Below, piece by piece: positions 24,052 through 33,809 of a stretch of 64,000 nucleotides of DNA. The number at the start of each line of letters is the position of its first letter. Positions within the stretch are counted from its first letter, which is position 1. Source of the stretch: Isoetes taiwanensis (lineage: Eukaryota > Streptophyta > Lycopodiopsida > Isoetales > Isoetaceae). The position numbers were made by a program, and so were the translations under genes. Location of the stretch: contig JAJEKV010000530.1 in NCBI GenBank assembly GCA_021234155.1, positions 1 to 64,000 on the forward strand, given 5' to 3'. The notes under the pieces are model-generated. The model did no database searches. It was not told the origin of the DNA and saw only the letters and a list, made by a program, of their open reading frames with translations.

Positions 24052-24830
24052 ATGGCAGGAATGAATTCGACCCTTTTTAACCTACGGGCCCAAGCTTTTG
24101 ACGGGAAAGGGTTTGAGGGATGGAAGAGGATGATAACCCTCTACCTCAAAGCTGAAATGCTATGGGAGGTAGTGGAAGGAATTGATCATGAATCGGTTGT
24201 GCTTGATGAAGCAAACCCTCAGGAGCAGAAAGATTTGCTCCTTTGGAAACAGAAGGATAGCAAAGCACTGGCTTGCATAGGCATGTGTTTGTCCAAGAAC
24301 CAACTCCAATTGGTTCGTACTGAATTGAATCATGGCTGCAAACATCTGTGGGATTTTCTCAACAACAGGTATGGAAGAAAATCTGATATGGAGGTCATGC
24401 AACTCCATACTGAATGGAAGAATTACGCGGGAAGATGGTGACTTTCGGCATCATATTGCAAGAATGCAAGAAATGATTGATTTGTTGGCAGATGCAGCAG
24501 GTGATGAGCATGCTCTCTCCACTGTTCAAAAGAAATTACGTCTATATAAATCTCTTTCAGCATCTTGGGGAAACACTGTGGATCTCATGCTTCTTAGCAA
24601 GAAGACTACCACCTGGGAAGAGATTGTTGATGATTTAATTGAGACTCTTATGCGTAAGGGGTGAAAAAAGCAAGCCTGAACAAGCCTATCTGTCTCAGCA
24701 ACGTACCAAGACTCCTACTCAAGATCGAAGAACCACTGTTGCTAGACCACTTCTAAAGTGACCAAAGATCAGTGCCGGATATGCATGGGTTATGGGCACT
24801 ATGTCTATCAGTGTCCTAGTAAACCATCTA
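24052..24830 (+). pseudogene. Copia gag (UBN2-type) with zinc knuckle
   Basis: Starts at the ATG of MAGMNSTLFNLRAQAFDG, about 75 bp after the primer-binding site. It has the Copia gag pattern FEGWKRMITLYLKAEMLWEV. The frame is lost after about 130 codons (near 24430) and continues in another frame with IARMQEMIDLLADAAGDEH and SLSASWGNTVDLML. The zinc knuckle CRICMGYGHYVYQC (CX2CX4HX4C, near 24773-24814) follows in a third segment after a stop. Gag forms the virus-like particle and binds RNA. At least two disabling changes are present. Confidence 0.9.
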
Positions 24831-27800
24831 CCCATTCTTCACATTCCACCTCCAGTACTTCATCATCTGCTTCTCAATCTACCAAACCCAATTCTGTTGC
24901 TGAAACAACAAATTTGGTTGAAGGGCTCTCTCTCCAGGAAGAATCTTGCGTTTTAGAAGACACTGACACTTTTGAAATTCTTGCAGAAGCCTGTATTTCT
25001 GAACTGACCCCTGACTTTTTTGTTGAAGATCTTTGTATTGTTCAAGACTTCATCGATACTGTTGATGCTGCTTTTCTTTCTGAAGATACTTCTGACATTC
25101 ATTCTTTTGTTGAAGATTCTCTTGTCGTTGAAGACTCCATCACTGGTGTAGATGCTGTTTTCCTTTCTGAAGATACCCATGCCATTGATTCTTCTCCAAC
25201 AATCTTTACTGTTGACTCTGCATGTACCTCTATTATGGTCAATCATCCCAAGCTTCTCCAGCAACCAAGTTGGGCTCAAACAGTGAAATTCAGGTTCAAG
25301 CCCGTGGTACTTTCCAACTTCCTCTCAGCTCTGGTCAACTTGCTGCCATATCCAATGCTCTTTTAGTTTCCCATTTGCGGAAAAACCTTCTTTCTGTTGC
25401 CCAACTAGCTGATGCTGGCCTTGTCTCTGTTTTTACCTCCACTGAAGTTCTTTTCTTCTCTAATGACTGCCCTATTCAAGGTACAACTCTTGCCTCTGGA
25501 CATCGTGCTGGTAACCTTTATGAGTTTCCTGTTCCTACCTTGCATGAAGTATGCCTTACCGAAACTCCGTCTCCTTTTGAGATCTGGCATCGAAGACTTG
25601 CTCATATAAATCCAAGTATCTTTATCAGCATAAATTAGCCACTAGAATTGATCTCATTTCTGGAAACTTGGACCTTTGTCATGCCTGCATGTTGGCTAAG
25701 CATCACAAGCGCTCTTTTACAGCTATTGGTACACGCGCTACTCAAATTTTGGAATTGGTGCACTCAGACCTTTGTGGTCCTATGGAAGTTGCCAGCAGAT
25801 CTAGAAATCACTATTATATTTCATTTGTGGATGATTTCAGCCGACATGTGCATATTTACTTCTTGAAGAAAAAGAGTCAAGCTTTGGATGCTTTTCTTAT
25901 GTACAAGGCTACCACTGAAACTCAAACTGGCAGCAAGCTTAAGTGTCTTCGCATTGATGGTGGAGGTGAGTTTTTAAGCACCTTATTTAAAGATCATTGC
26001 TCCTCGCATGGTATTCATAGGCAACTTACTTGTCGAGGATCCCCGCAACAAAATGGAGTTGCGAAACGCAAAAATCGGACCATTTGTGAAGGTGCTAAGA
26101 GTTTGCTGGTTCAGGCCTCTCTTAATCGCCAATTTTGGGAAGAAGCTATTGCCACTGTGGTGCACTCCTCATCAAGCATGGTTTGGCACAAAACCGGACA
26201 TCTCCCATCTTAAGGTTTTTGGCTGCATTGTTTACGTTCTGGTTCCCAAAGATCAAAGATCAAAATTTGCAGATAAAAGTATTTGTTGTCGATTTGTGGG
26301 CTACTCGAACAGCCACAAAGGCTATAAATGCTGGGATCCCACCTCCAACAAGATTATCATCTCCACTGATGTTCATTTTGATGAGCACCAACGACCAGAC
26401 ATTCCAATTCCCCCTGAAGATACTGATTTCATCGACTGGAGCATTTCAGTCCCACAACTTGATTCTTCCATCCTTGATGCCGACGCCACCCGTCTTAGTC
26501 GCCTTCATATCCCCACATCTCCAGCTCCAGCACCAACTTCTCCAGTCTTGGCACCTGAGCCCAATCCACCTCTTTCACCTGCTGATACTCCCTCTGCTGT
26601 TCAAGCTCTTGCCACTTCAATTCCTCCACAACAAAATCCTGTTCTTCCTCGCCGATCTTCTCGGGTCTGCACACCCAGTAGATGTCTCCTTGAATCCACC
26701 GAGAGTAGTCTTGTTGAATGGGCTTGTCTGGCCACTCATGCTTTTCCTACCACCATTCATCAAGCTCGTCATTCTGCTGAAGGACCTCATTGGCAAGCTA
26801 CAGCTCTCCAGGAACTCAAGTGTATGGACCAAATTCATGTCTGGGATCTGGTCCCTTTGTCTGCTCCTCGTCACCTTGTGGATTCGAAATGGATTTTCTA
26901 CAAGAAGTACAAGGCTGATGGATCTTTAGACAGATACAAGGCTCGCCTTGTTGCTCGTGGTTTTACCCAGATTCATGGAATTGACTATGATGAGACTTAC
27001 TCTCCTGTTATTCATATGATTAATCTTCGCACTCTCCTAGCACTCGCAGCTCAACAAGATTGGGAAATACTGCAGTTAGATGTTCAAACAGCTTTCTTGA
27101 ATGGTGATCTGTCCGAAGAGATTTATATGCGCCAGCCACCAGGTTTTGAAGACCCCAGGTTCCCCGATCATGTTTGTCGACTCAAAAAGGCAATTTATGG
27201 GCTTAAACAAGCATCAGGAGCATGGTATCAGAAATTTGACACCGTTCTCCATCAGATGGGCTTTCAAGCTTCTCCCTCAGATCATACAGTCTACATTCGT
27301 AAGGATTCTTCAACTCTTATTTTCTTACTGCTCTACGTTGATGATTTCCATGAAATTCATGGGTAATGTTGCTTTCTTTCTTGGACTTCAAATCACACGC
27401 AACCGCTACCAAAAATCTTTACAAATTACCCAACCCATGTATGCTTTTGAAATTTTGGCCCGCTTTGATATGTCTGATGCAAATTCTAGTGCCACCCCTA
27501 TGGAGGTCAATCTTCGTCTTTTTGAGCAAACTCCTTCTACTCATCCATCTCCCGATCTCCCTTACCGCTCCCTCATTGGATCTCTCATGTATGTTATGTT
27601 ATGTACTCGCCCTGACATCTGCTACAGTGTTATCACTCTCAGCCAATTCAACGATTCCTTTACCACAGCTCATTGGAATTTTGCCAAACGTATTCTCCGC
27701 TATATCAGTGGCACACTTAACCATGGTATTCATTATTCCACTGCTGCCTTTCCTCAGCTTACTCTTATGGTAGATGCCAGCCATGCCACAAATGTCAAAG

Positions 27801-28225
27801 GTCGCTCTACCACTGGTTGTTGCTTCCTGTTTCATGATGGCTTAATTGGATGGGCCTCCAAAAAGCAATCCATTGTTGCTCGCTCTTCCGCAGAAGCTAA
27901 ATACCTAGCTTTATCACATGGTCCACGTGATCTTGTTTCTTATGTGCAACTCCTTGAATTTGCTACCATTCCTCCTATTCTTCCAATCATTGTCCACATA
28001 GACCATCAATCTGCTATAAATATGGCTCAAAATCCTGCTCATCGCTCACGCACAAACCATATCCCAGTCCACTATCATTATGTAAGAGAGCAGATTGAAT
28101 CTGGCCTTCTTCAACTCCATTATCTGCCTATTAAAGAGATGCTTGCAGACATTTTCACAAAAGCCTTATCCAGAGATCTCTTTCAACATCATCGAGCAGC
28201 TTTAGGCATTCTGAATCATACTGTC
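24831..28225 (+). pseudogene. Copia pol: protease, integrase, RT, RNase H
   Basis: An acidic spacer leads to a protease site reading VDSACTSIM (about 25211), where the usual DSG is DSA. Integrase: HRRLAH, CHACMLAKHHKRSF, FVDDFSRHVHIYF, RIDGGGEF, then SPQQNGVAKRKNR, across several frames (25590-26400). Reverse transcriptase (26840-27366): WIFYKKYKADGSLDRYKARL, LQLDVQTAFLNGDL, KKAIYGLKQA, and the catalytic YVDD. About 35 residues normally following YVDD are missing, and the frame shifts into VAFFLGLQI. RNase H (27760-28225): DASHA, SSAEAKYLALS, then HIPVHYHYVREQI. The protein would need frame repair and the missing segment to function. Confidence 0.92.
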
Positions 28226-28233
28226 AGGCTTGT

Positions 28234-28241
28234 GGGGGGAG
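28234..28241 (+). promoter_or_regulatory. Copia polypurine tract
   Basis: ggggggag lies immediately before the 3' LTR start TGTTAGAG. It primes plus-strand synthesis. Confidence 0.85.
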
Positions 28242-28455
28242 TGTTAGAGCATACAAGACCTGACACCTAGCATGTACACGTTGAGTAGATTGTTACATAT
28301 TGATTTCTGTTTACTGTTCTGTTAGTCTAAAATAGACGTTACAGCACATCATATTCAGTTCCCTATTTTTGGAACTCCATTGTATTTATTCTCTCCGATT
28401 CATAATACAATTAGTCGTTCTCGTTTCTTACATCCGCCTTTTACAAGCTTTGTCA
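28242..28455 (+). repeat. Copia 3' LTR (214 bp)
   Basis: Matches the 5' LTR except for about five transitions and an extra stretch containing acgttacagcacatcat after aaaataga. It ends GCTTTGTCA and is followed by the ATATT target duplication. Confidence 0.95.
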
Positions 28456-28460
28456 ATATT

Positions 28461-29468
28461 TGCAAAGAACAGAAATGTGATAAGTTTGTTTTGTTATTTC
28501 TCACCAATTCTTGATGTTCAACACTTGCCAGCCCTTTTATAGATTTTGCTTGGAACTGTCTCAAGAGATAGAAAACTCAAACATAGTAGTAAAATTGAAC
28601 TTACAATCGATACAACCAATTATTTGGCATGTAGCCTTTGATGATGACGCGTTCTAGGAAGAACATAGCGTCACCATCTCAATTCAGTAATATGAGGAAT
28701 GCCAAAGGTGCAGGAGAAAACTAGGAGCATCAAGTCATGTCGCATTTTCAACTCCAGCTTCTTCTTGAAGTCCAATCTTGTAAGATGACCCTTACTGCTC
28801 TAAAGCCTCTTACACATCAGAGTTTGTAGGCCACTAAAATTCAATGCCACTTAATCATAAATGTATTTGGCCCACAGGTTCAAAGGGTTCAAAAATGTAC
28901 CAAAGATATACTTGCCTAAGCATTCTAGAAAAAGACCGAAAAAAAAAAAAAAAAAAAAAAAATTAAATCTTTGTTTTGGTGTGCTATGGGAGCAGGGACC
29001 AAAATTGCAACCCAATTGGGCGGCTTGGGTTGTAGGGACTACCAACATTTACTAGTCGGTTTTCATCAGAAAACAAAGCCTTAGGATAATATTTACATCT
29101 GAAAACCAGATTTTGAAAAGTGGTTTTTAGGAATATTCTCTGAATATTCTTTTCCTTATTAAGAGCCTATTATATACCTTTTATTTTTTATATAGATCCT
29201 CAATTATTTCCTATATTTACATAGAGGCCTTTATCTAATACATCCCTTTTAAGTTATACGTTAAAATTTAGAAAGAAAAAAATTGATCCCTAAACTGAAT
29301 CCAGATTCCCTGTGTGCAGTCCAGCGGCCAACGAACGGCCCTAAAAATCTCCATATCCCCGCTGGAATGATCTCCTTTGGGCTCCAGCGGCCAGCCTCCT
29401 CTGCATCCGCTCCTATTAATTAGCTTCAAAGATCAGAATCTTGCTCCTTCAACGACAGTCATCATGGA
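28461..29468. other. AT-rich DNA without recognised gene
   Basis: Contains a run of 24 A at 28939-28962. Open frames across it are low-complexity lysine or phenylalanine tracts and not genes. The last 100 bases may be the 5' part of the hAT-like gene that follows. Confidence 0.45.
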
Positions 29469-30480
29469 TTGTATTTCTATAAATCAGAGTCGATTAGGGT
29501 TGAGCCATCACGAATTCTTGCTGCAGCACCATCTCTTATTCTTGTATCTGCATTGTCTCTTGCTATGGCTAAGAATACATTGGCTTTTTGTTGGAAGAAG
29601 ACCTCATCATTGGCAGAAGGTAGCAGCATTCCACGAATTATTGATGAAGAGAAGGATGAAGAAAGGGATAGGTTGTATGAAGAACTATTTGGAGATGATA
29701 AATCAGAGGACGGGGCCCTTCAAGATGTGGATGTTGATGATGAGCAGATTGAAGAGAAGAGCAGCAATGTAGAATTTTCTGATGGGAATGAGTCTAAGAG
29801 AAAATTTCTTCTAAAATGGTAAGGCCCACATCCTTGGATCCTTAATGAAGGAGGAAGGATAAAATGCAAGTGGTGCATGTCTTTTAAGAAGGCCAAGATT
29901 AGTAATCTGTATGCTTCTAAGGGGATTCCAAGGGGGCCAGAACTTTACAAGTAACTGCCTTCAAGAAACATGAAAAGAGCTCTGATCATAAAGCTGCTGA
30001 GATGGAATGGAATCTGAAAGACAAAGGATTGAAGCCATTGGTGAGTTCTTTGGAGAATCAATTTGGAGCACAAGAGCAAAAAGTCGTCACTGCCATGAAG
30101 GTACTTCATTTTATTTCTTCTAGAAATATTGCTTTAAGCAATTACCAGCCTTTGATGGAGCTTTTATTTGAATTGAATACTCCATATGCTCCAAATCCAG
30201 AAGCCTATGGTTCTTACATAAATGAAACTAGTGGGAAGGTGATGGTGCTAGCGTCATGGTAGGCATAAAATTGGATTAATGGCAAGGCTGAAAGCTAAAA
30301 TACCAAGGATGGTATCAATTCATTGTATGGCACATAGACAAGCATTGGCAACACAAGGTGCAGCTCGGTCAATTCCTGAATTCCAATGGATTGATAAGTT
30401 AGCATCTAAGGTGTACAAATATGTTACACATTCATGCGTCCACGCAAGAGTTCAAAGGCCTTATAGATGAATATCAGTTA
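29469..30480 (+). pseudogene. hAT-like transposase fragment (ZNF862-like zinc finger)
   Basis: An acidic N-terminal stretch (EEKDEERDRLYEELFGDD and following) leads to a zinc-finger region: HPWILNEGGRIKCKWCMSF near 29840, then, after a frame change, AFKKHEKSSDHKAAEM near 29965. This C..C...H....H arrangement resembles hAT-derived ZNF862/KIAA1586-type proteins. The transposase-like part follows at 30002-30262 (VVTAMKVLHFISSRNIALSN) and 30279-30475 (IPRMVSIHCMAHRQALATQG, IDKLASKVYKY). The frame FKGLIDEYQL is cut at 30481 by LTR-like sequence. The catalytic C-terminus is absent from the window. Stops and frameshifts show it is dead. Confidence 0.65.
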
Positions 30481-30481
30481 G

Positions 30482-30638
30482 TGTGACGTTCCAGCATAAT
30501 ATACGCCCCGAATACGTATATTATACTACCACGTCACCCGTACGTGTCGTGGATGACATGTACTTGGGTTGCACCTAGGGGGCAAGAGTTGCACCTAGGG
30601 GGCAACATTGAATGTTGTGCATGTTAAATAAATACTAG
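30482..30638 (+). repeat. 5' fragment of a related chromovirus LTR
   Basis: Begins TGTGACGTTCC, like the chromovirus LTR2 start, and has atacgcccc and cacctagggggcaa words that resemble the first 130 bp of that LTR. It then diverges and is interrupted at 30639 by element C. It is probably a diverged or truncated relative left where the tandem array inserted. Confidence 0.55.
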
Positions 30639-31205
30639 TAATGGTACCCAGCGTTGCTGGGCATAAGTTGGGAAGCTGAGTGGACAGAAACATGTTCATC
30701 TCAGACTCCTTTTCATAAATTTAATATAATAAAAACCAAGTCCAACATTGCTGGGCTATAATAGGTTTTTGTGTATTTGACACCCTTCCCCTTTCCTTTA
30801 TCTTTTGTTATATTCTGTGTTTCCCTTTTTTCATCATTCTCTTATGCACTTTCTTTTTTCTTTTTTCTTTTTTCCTTTTTCCTGACACGTCTTCTTTTTT
30901 CCTTCTGCCTTTTTTCGTTTTTTTAATCCTCTTTTCCTTCCCCTTCCATTCCATTCCCTTCCCTTTCCCCTTTTCATTTTTTTTTTCCCTTTTTTTGGTG
31001 GACTTTTCCCTTCCCTTTTCAGTCTTTCCCATTTCTTCCTAATTTTCCCGTGCCTTTTTTCCCTTTCCCTTTTCTCTTCCTTTTCCTTTTCTCTTTCCCT
31101 TTCCCTTTCTCTTTTCCCATGCCCTTTTTTTTTCTTCCTTTTTCTCGTCTTTTTCATGTACCCCTTTTCTTCATTTTCCCATCCTATTCCCCTTTATCCC
31201 ATCTA
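30639..31205 (+). mobile_element. Element C: copy of a novel small element, truncated
   Basis: Starts agtaatggt, as in elements A (54510) and B (55873, reverse), and shares gtgtatttgacacccttccc with their gtgcatttgataaccttccc-type motif. A strand-biased core of about 420 bp, almost pure pyrimidine (30783-31205), follows. The conserved 3' end seen in A and B (aaactttataatat) is missing, so this copy is truncated where LTR1 begins. No coding capacity is seen. Confidence 0.6.
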
Positions 31206-32880
31206 TGGACGTTCAAAGCCCAAAGATATACGGCCCCGGGATCGTATACCATCTTTTTCGCCACGCAGCATTACCGCCCCTCCGGTGGCGGTACGCTTAG
31301 CGTGCAGCCGTGTGAGTAGCCCTGGGGGGCAACTTGCCGAAATATGTGCAACTATTAATGTGCACATTTTCCAATGTACACATTAATGTGGGCACACATT
31401 TCCAAGTGGACACTTCATGCCAAGTGGGCCACACCCATAGGTGCAATTAATGTGCACCTTTTCCAAGGTACACATTAATGTGGGCACACATTTCCATGTG
31501 TGCACATTTGGCCACCTAGCCCTTAAAGGCAAGTGGGCCCATGTTCCAATTATCCCACATGCAAAAAGGGGATAATTGGAAACCCTAGCCAACTCCCTTG
31601 TCTATATAGAGTAGGAAACCCTAACTAGCCCAATTTTGATTTTGGGGCTTGGGGACTCTGTTTGGCTGCCTCAGCGCCCAAAACCGCATCCCAACTTCGG
31701 GCTAGGAGAGTTGCATCCTTAGTTTCTCTAGATTCGGCGTTTGTGGGATGGTCGAGCTCAGTCGGGAGGAGCCCCTCAAGGATCATGTATTTGGCCAATT
31801 AGATAGTCTAAACCCCATTTTAGTCATTGAATCAGTAGGTTTAGCCTATTAGATTGGCCATCCAGATCTCTAGATAGCAGATTCTAACTAAAGAACCTAA
31901 CTCTATGTTGTAGGTTAGATCTTGTTCTTTAGTTCTTACGTGATGTATATGGATGATGTATCTCTATGAACTCCTTGTATTGGGAAGGGGTAGAGACCTA
32001 AAGCTTTGTAGTTGATGCTCCTAGAGTAGCCTCTCTCTAGCTTTATGTAGATTAGGCCTGTCTTGCGCAAGAGCCACAGGGATGTGGGTGAAGGGGGCGA
32101 GGGCTGAGAAGGAGGTTCATGTCTCGACTCATGAAGCGGTTCCTCCGGTGTGTAAAGCCTACACAGGGAACCATTGTGGCTAGGTCAATGGCTTGCCACC
32201 TGCGTGCGGGCAAGGCATGGACTCAACACCGTGGGGTGGTGTTCACCTTCCGGTGGGTTTAGTCGTCTGGCGGTGGCCCTCTAGCCACCTTGAGTCAGCA
32301 TGTAGATCTCTCGGAGGGAGTGATCCCTACCTGCCCCATCGGGCGGGAAGATGAGCCCGAGGTAGCCCTCTTGGCTATGTATCCGCGGGCTACGTCGAGG
32401 GGTCCCGACACTTTTCGAACCACTCGCAAAAAGTGTGCACGGGGAGGGGCGGATGGAGCGGACAACCTAAGCCATGTTCATATGCCGGCCAAATCCATTG
32501 CCATGAATTCTTCCACTCCAATGAACTCACGTGTGGAGACCCAAGCCGCTGGTATGGGGGATGAACTCATCCTTTGAGTCCGAGCCTTGGGTAGGATCCC
32601 TATGTGATGTATGTGATCTTTGTCTATGCGAGATATATGGAGGACCATCGCCATTGATGGTCATATGATGTTGATGTATGTGCTCTCGACATGTATGTTT
32701 ACGCTTCCGCAGCTAGGTAGGCCCTGAGGAAGACGGGGTGCAATGACCCTTCCACTCTTCCCACTAGAACCCGACACGGTTGTAGTGTCGTGTGGAGGGC
32801 CCTGTATTAGCATGGAGCTGGTATGGGGGATGAACTCCTGTTTGTATACGGTGAGTGCACCGTATACGAGTAGGGGACGA
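31206..32880 (+). repeat. Chromovirus LTR1 (~1.68 kb)
   Basis: Its start is degraded (tggacgttcaaag against tgtgacgttccaaag in LTR2), and its last bases (agtaggggacga) run into the primer-binding site. It contains two copies, 92 bp apart, of a block of about 50 bp beginning attaatgtgcac (31354 and 31446). A TATA box lies near 31603. LTR2 and LTR3 show that intact ends are TGTGACG and CG(T/C)CACA, an inverted 7-base terminus. Confidence 0.88.
31603..31609 (+). promoter_or_regulatory. LTR1 TATA box
   Basis: tatatag inside cttgtctatatagagtagg. The same sequence is present in LTR2 at 43487-43493. It is the best candidate core promoter of the element. Confidence 0.6.
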
Positions 32881-32886
32881 TCCTGG

Positions 32887-32900
32887 TGGTATCGAGCAAT
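32887..32900 (+). promoter_or_regulatory. Chromovirus primer-binding site, copy 1
   Basis: tggtatcgagcaat fits initiator-Met tRNA complementarity (usual tggtatcagagc) with one base lost. It sits a few bases after the LTR1 end. The corresponding site in copy 2, aagggtatcgtgagcaatg at 44753, is more degraded. Confidence 0.8.
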
Positions 32901-33088
32901 GTTCTTGGAGACCAAGAGCAAAAGCGACCATGCTCCCGAGAGTACTAACTTGATAGGACCCTCAAACCTCGAGTAGCGGGAAAATTTTTCTTTCCCTGGG
33001 GTAGAGCTAGTAATTATCTAAGATTAGGATAATTAGAGAACATAGGCACTTAAAAGATCCTACTAAAATTCAAGCACTTTTGGCCAAT

Positions 33089-33156
33089 GACTCCAAGAGT
33101 GCGCCCGGAGCATGTTAGGTTCAGACCTAATGGCCCTTTCGCGCACTCTTAGAGTC
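33089..33156 (+). repeat. Two-tier hairpin HP1, copy 1 leader
   Basis: The outer arms gactccaagagtgcg and cgcactcttagagtc pair over about 15 bp. Between them is a smaller inverted repeat, gttaggttcagacctaa. It is the first of four such structures in this internal region. Confidence 0.85.
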
Positions 33157-33303
33157 GTCACCCCATATAAACCCTAGAACTTGACCTTAGGAACTCCAAA
33201 TGGTAAGATAAAAGATGAAATCCCGATCAAAAGAGTTCGAAATAGCTAGAATTGTATGTTAAAACATCGAAAAACATTAAGTACAAGTCACTTTTGGAAC
33301 AGC

Positions 33304-33371
33304 GACTCCAAGAGTGCGCCAGAGCATAGTTAGGTCCCAACCTAACACCCCTCCCGCGCACTCTTAGAGTC
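33304..33371 (+). repeat. Two-tier hairpin HP2, copy 1 leader
   Basis: 68 nt. The outer stem gactccaagagtgcg / cgcactcttagagtc has one mismatch. The inner stem gttaggt-ccca-acctaac is a perfect 7 bp. This is the cleanest copy. Confidence 0.9.
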
Positions 33372-33515
33372 ATCCCCAAAAGTGACCCTTAAAATTGATT
33401 GTAAATTAATAAAAAGGGTCAAAGTAATGATAGGATCCTGCTTAAAACGCTTAAATTAGGGAGTAACAGCATGTAAATTGCGTAAATTGGGTGTGTTGGA
33501 GCAGAGAAGACCAAC

Positions 33516-33580
33516 GACTCCAAGAGTGCGCTGTGAGCATAGTTAGGTCCCAACCTAACACCCCACAGCACTCTTAGAGC
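33516..33580 (+). repeat. Two-tier hairpin HP3, copy 1 leader
   Basis: gactccaagagtgcg pairs with gcactcttagagc, with the inner stem gttaggt-ccca-acctaac. It lies 212 bp after HP2 and about 230 bp before the H3-like start codon. Confidence 0.88.
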
Positions 33581-33809
33581 CATTCAAGAAGCGAGCACCA
33601 AACAAGACCCCAATTTAAGCCCAAAGGCGAGGGAGACTTTTGCCAAAGCAAAACCACCGTAAGATTAAATCATCGACCAAAAAAAAAAAAAATCCAACCC
33701 TATAAATTACGGGACATAGGCTCATTTTTAGGTTTCTCCAGGTGCTTCCACGAGCTCCTTCTCATTTCGATCTTTTGGCGCCCGCTCCAAATCGATTGCC
33801 GTCAGCACA

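Larger units (their letters stand above)
23765..28455 (+). mobile_element. Complete Ty1/Copia LTR retrotransposon
   Basis: A full-length 4.69-kb element flanked by a perfect 5-bp target duplication ATATT (23760-23764 and 28456-28460). Both LTRs start TGTT and end GTCA. A primer-binding site complementary to initiator-Met tRNA follows the 5' LTR, and a G-rich polypurine tract precedes the 3' LTR. Gene order is gag, protease, integrase, reverse transcriptase, RNase H, as in Copia. The LTRs differ by about five transitions and one indel of about 17 bases, so the insertion is fairly recent. Internal frameshifts and a deletion after YVDD make it non-autonomous as written. Confidence 0.95.

Noticed and set aside
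30808-31319. Long lysine- or phenylalanine-rich ORFs across 30.8-31.3 kb
   Set aside because: They are translations of the low-complexity pyrimidine tract of element C, not genes.
33300-33580. CRISPR array suggested by regularly spaced repeats
   Set aside because: The repeats are hairpin units about 210 bp apart inside a plant retrotransposon leader. Intervening sequence is diverged leader DNA, not short spacers.
33742-33809. Upstream ATG at 33742 as the start of the H3-like protein
   Set aside because: It gives a leader with no H3 match. Copy 2 reads MARTKQTA from the downstream ATG, and copy 1 has the same site at 33810 with one extra G.
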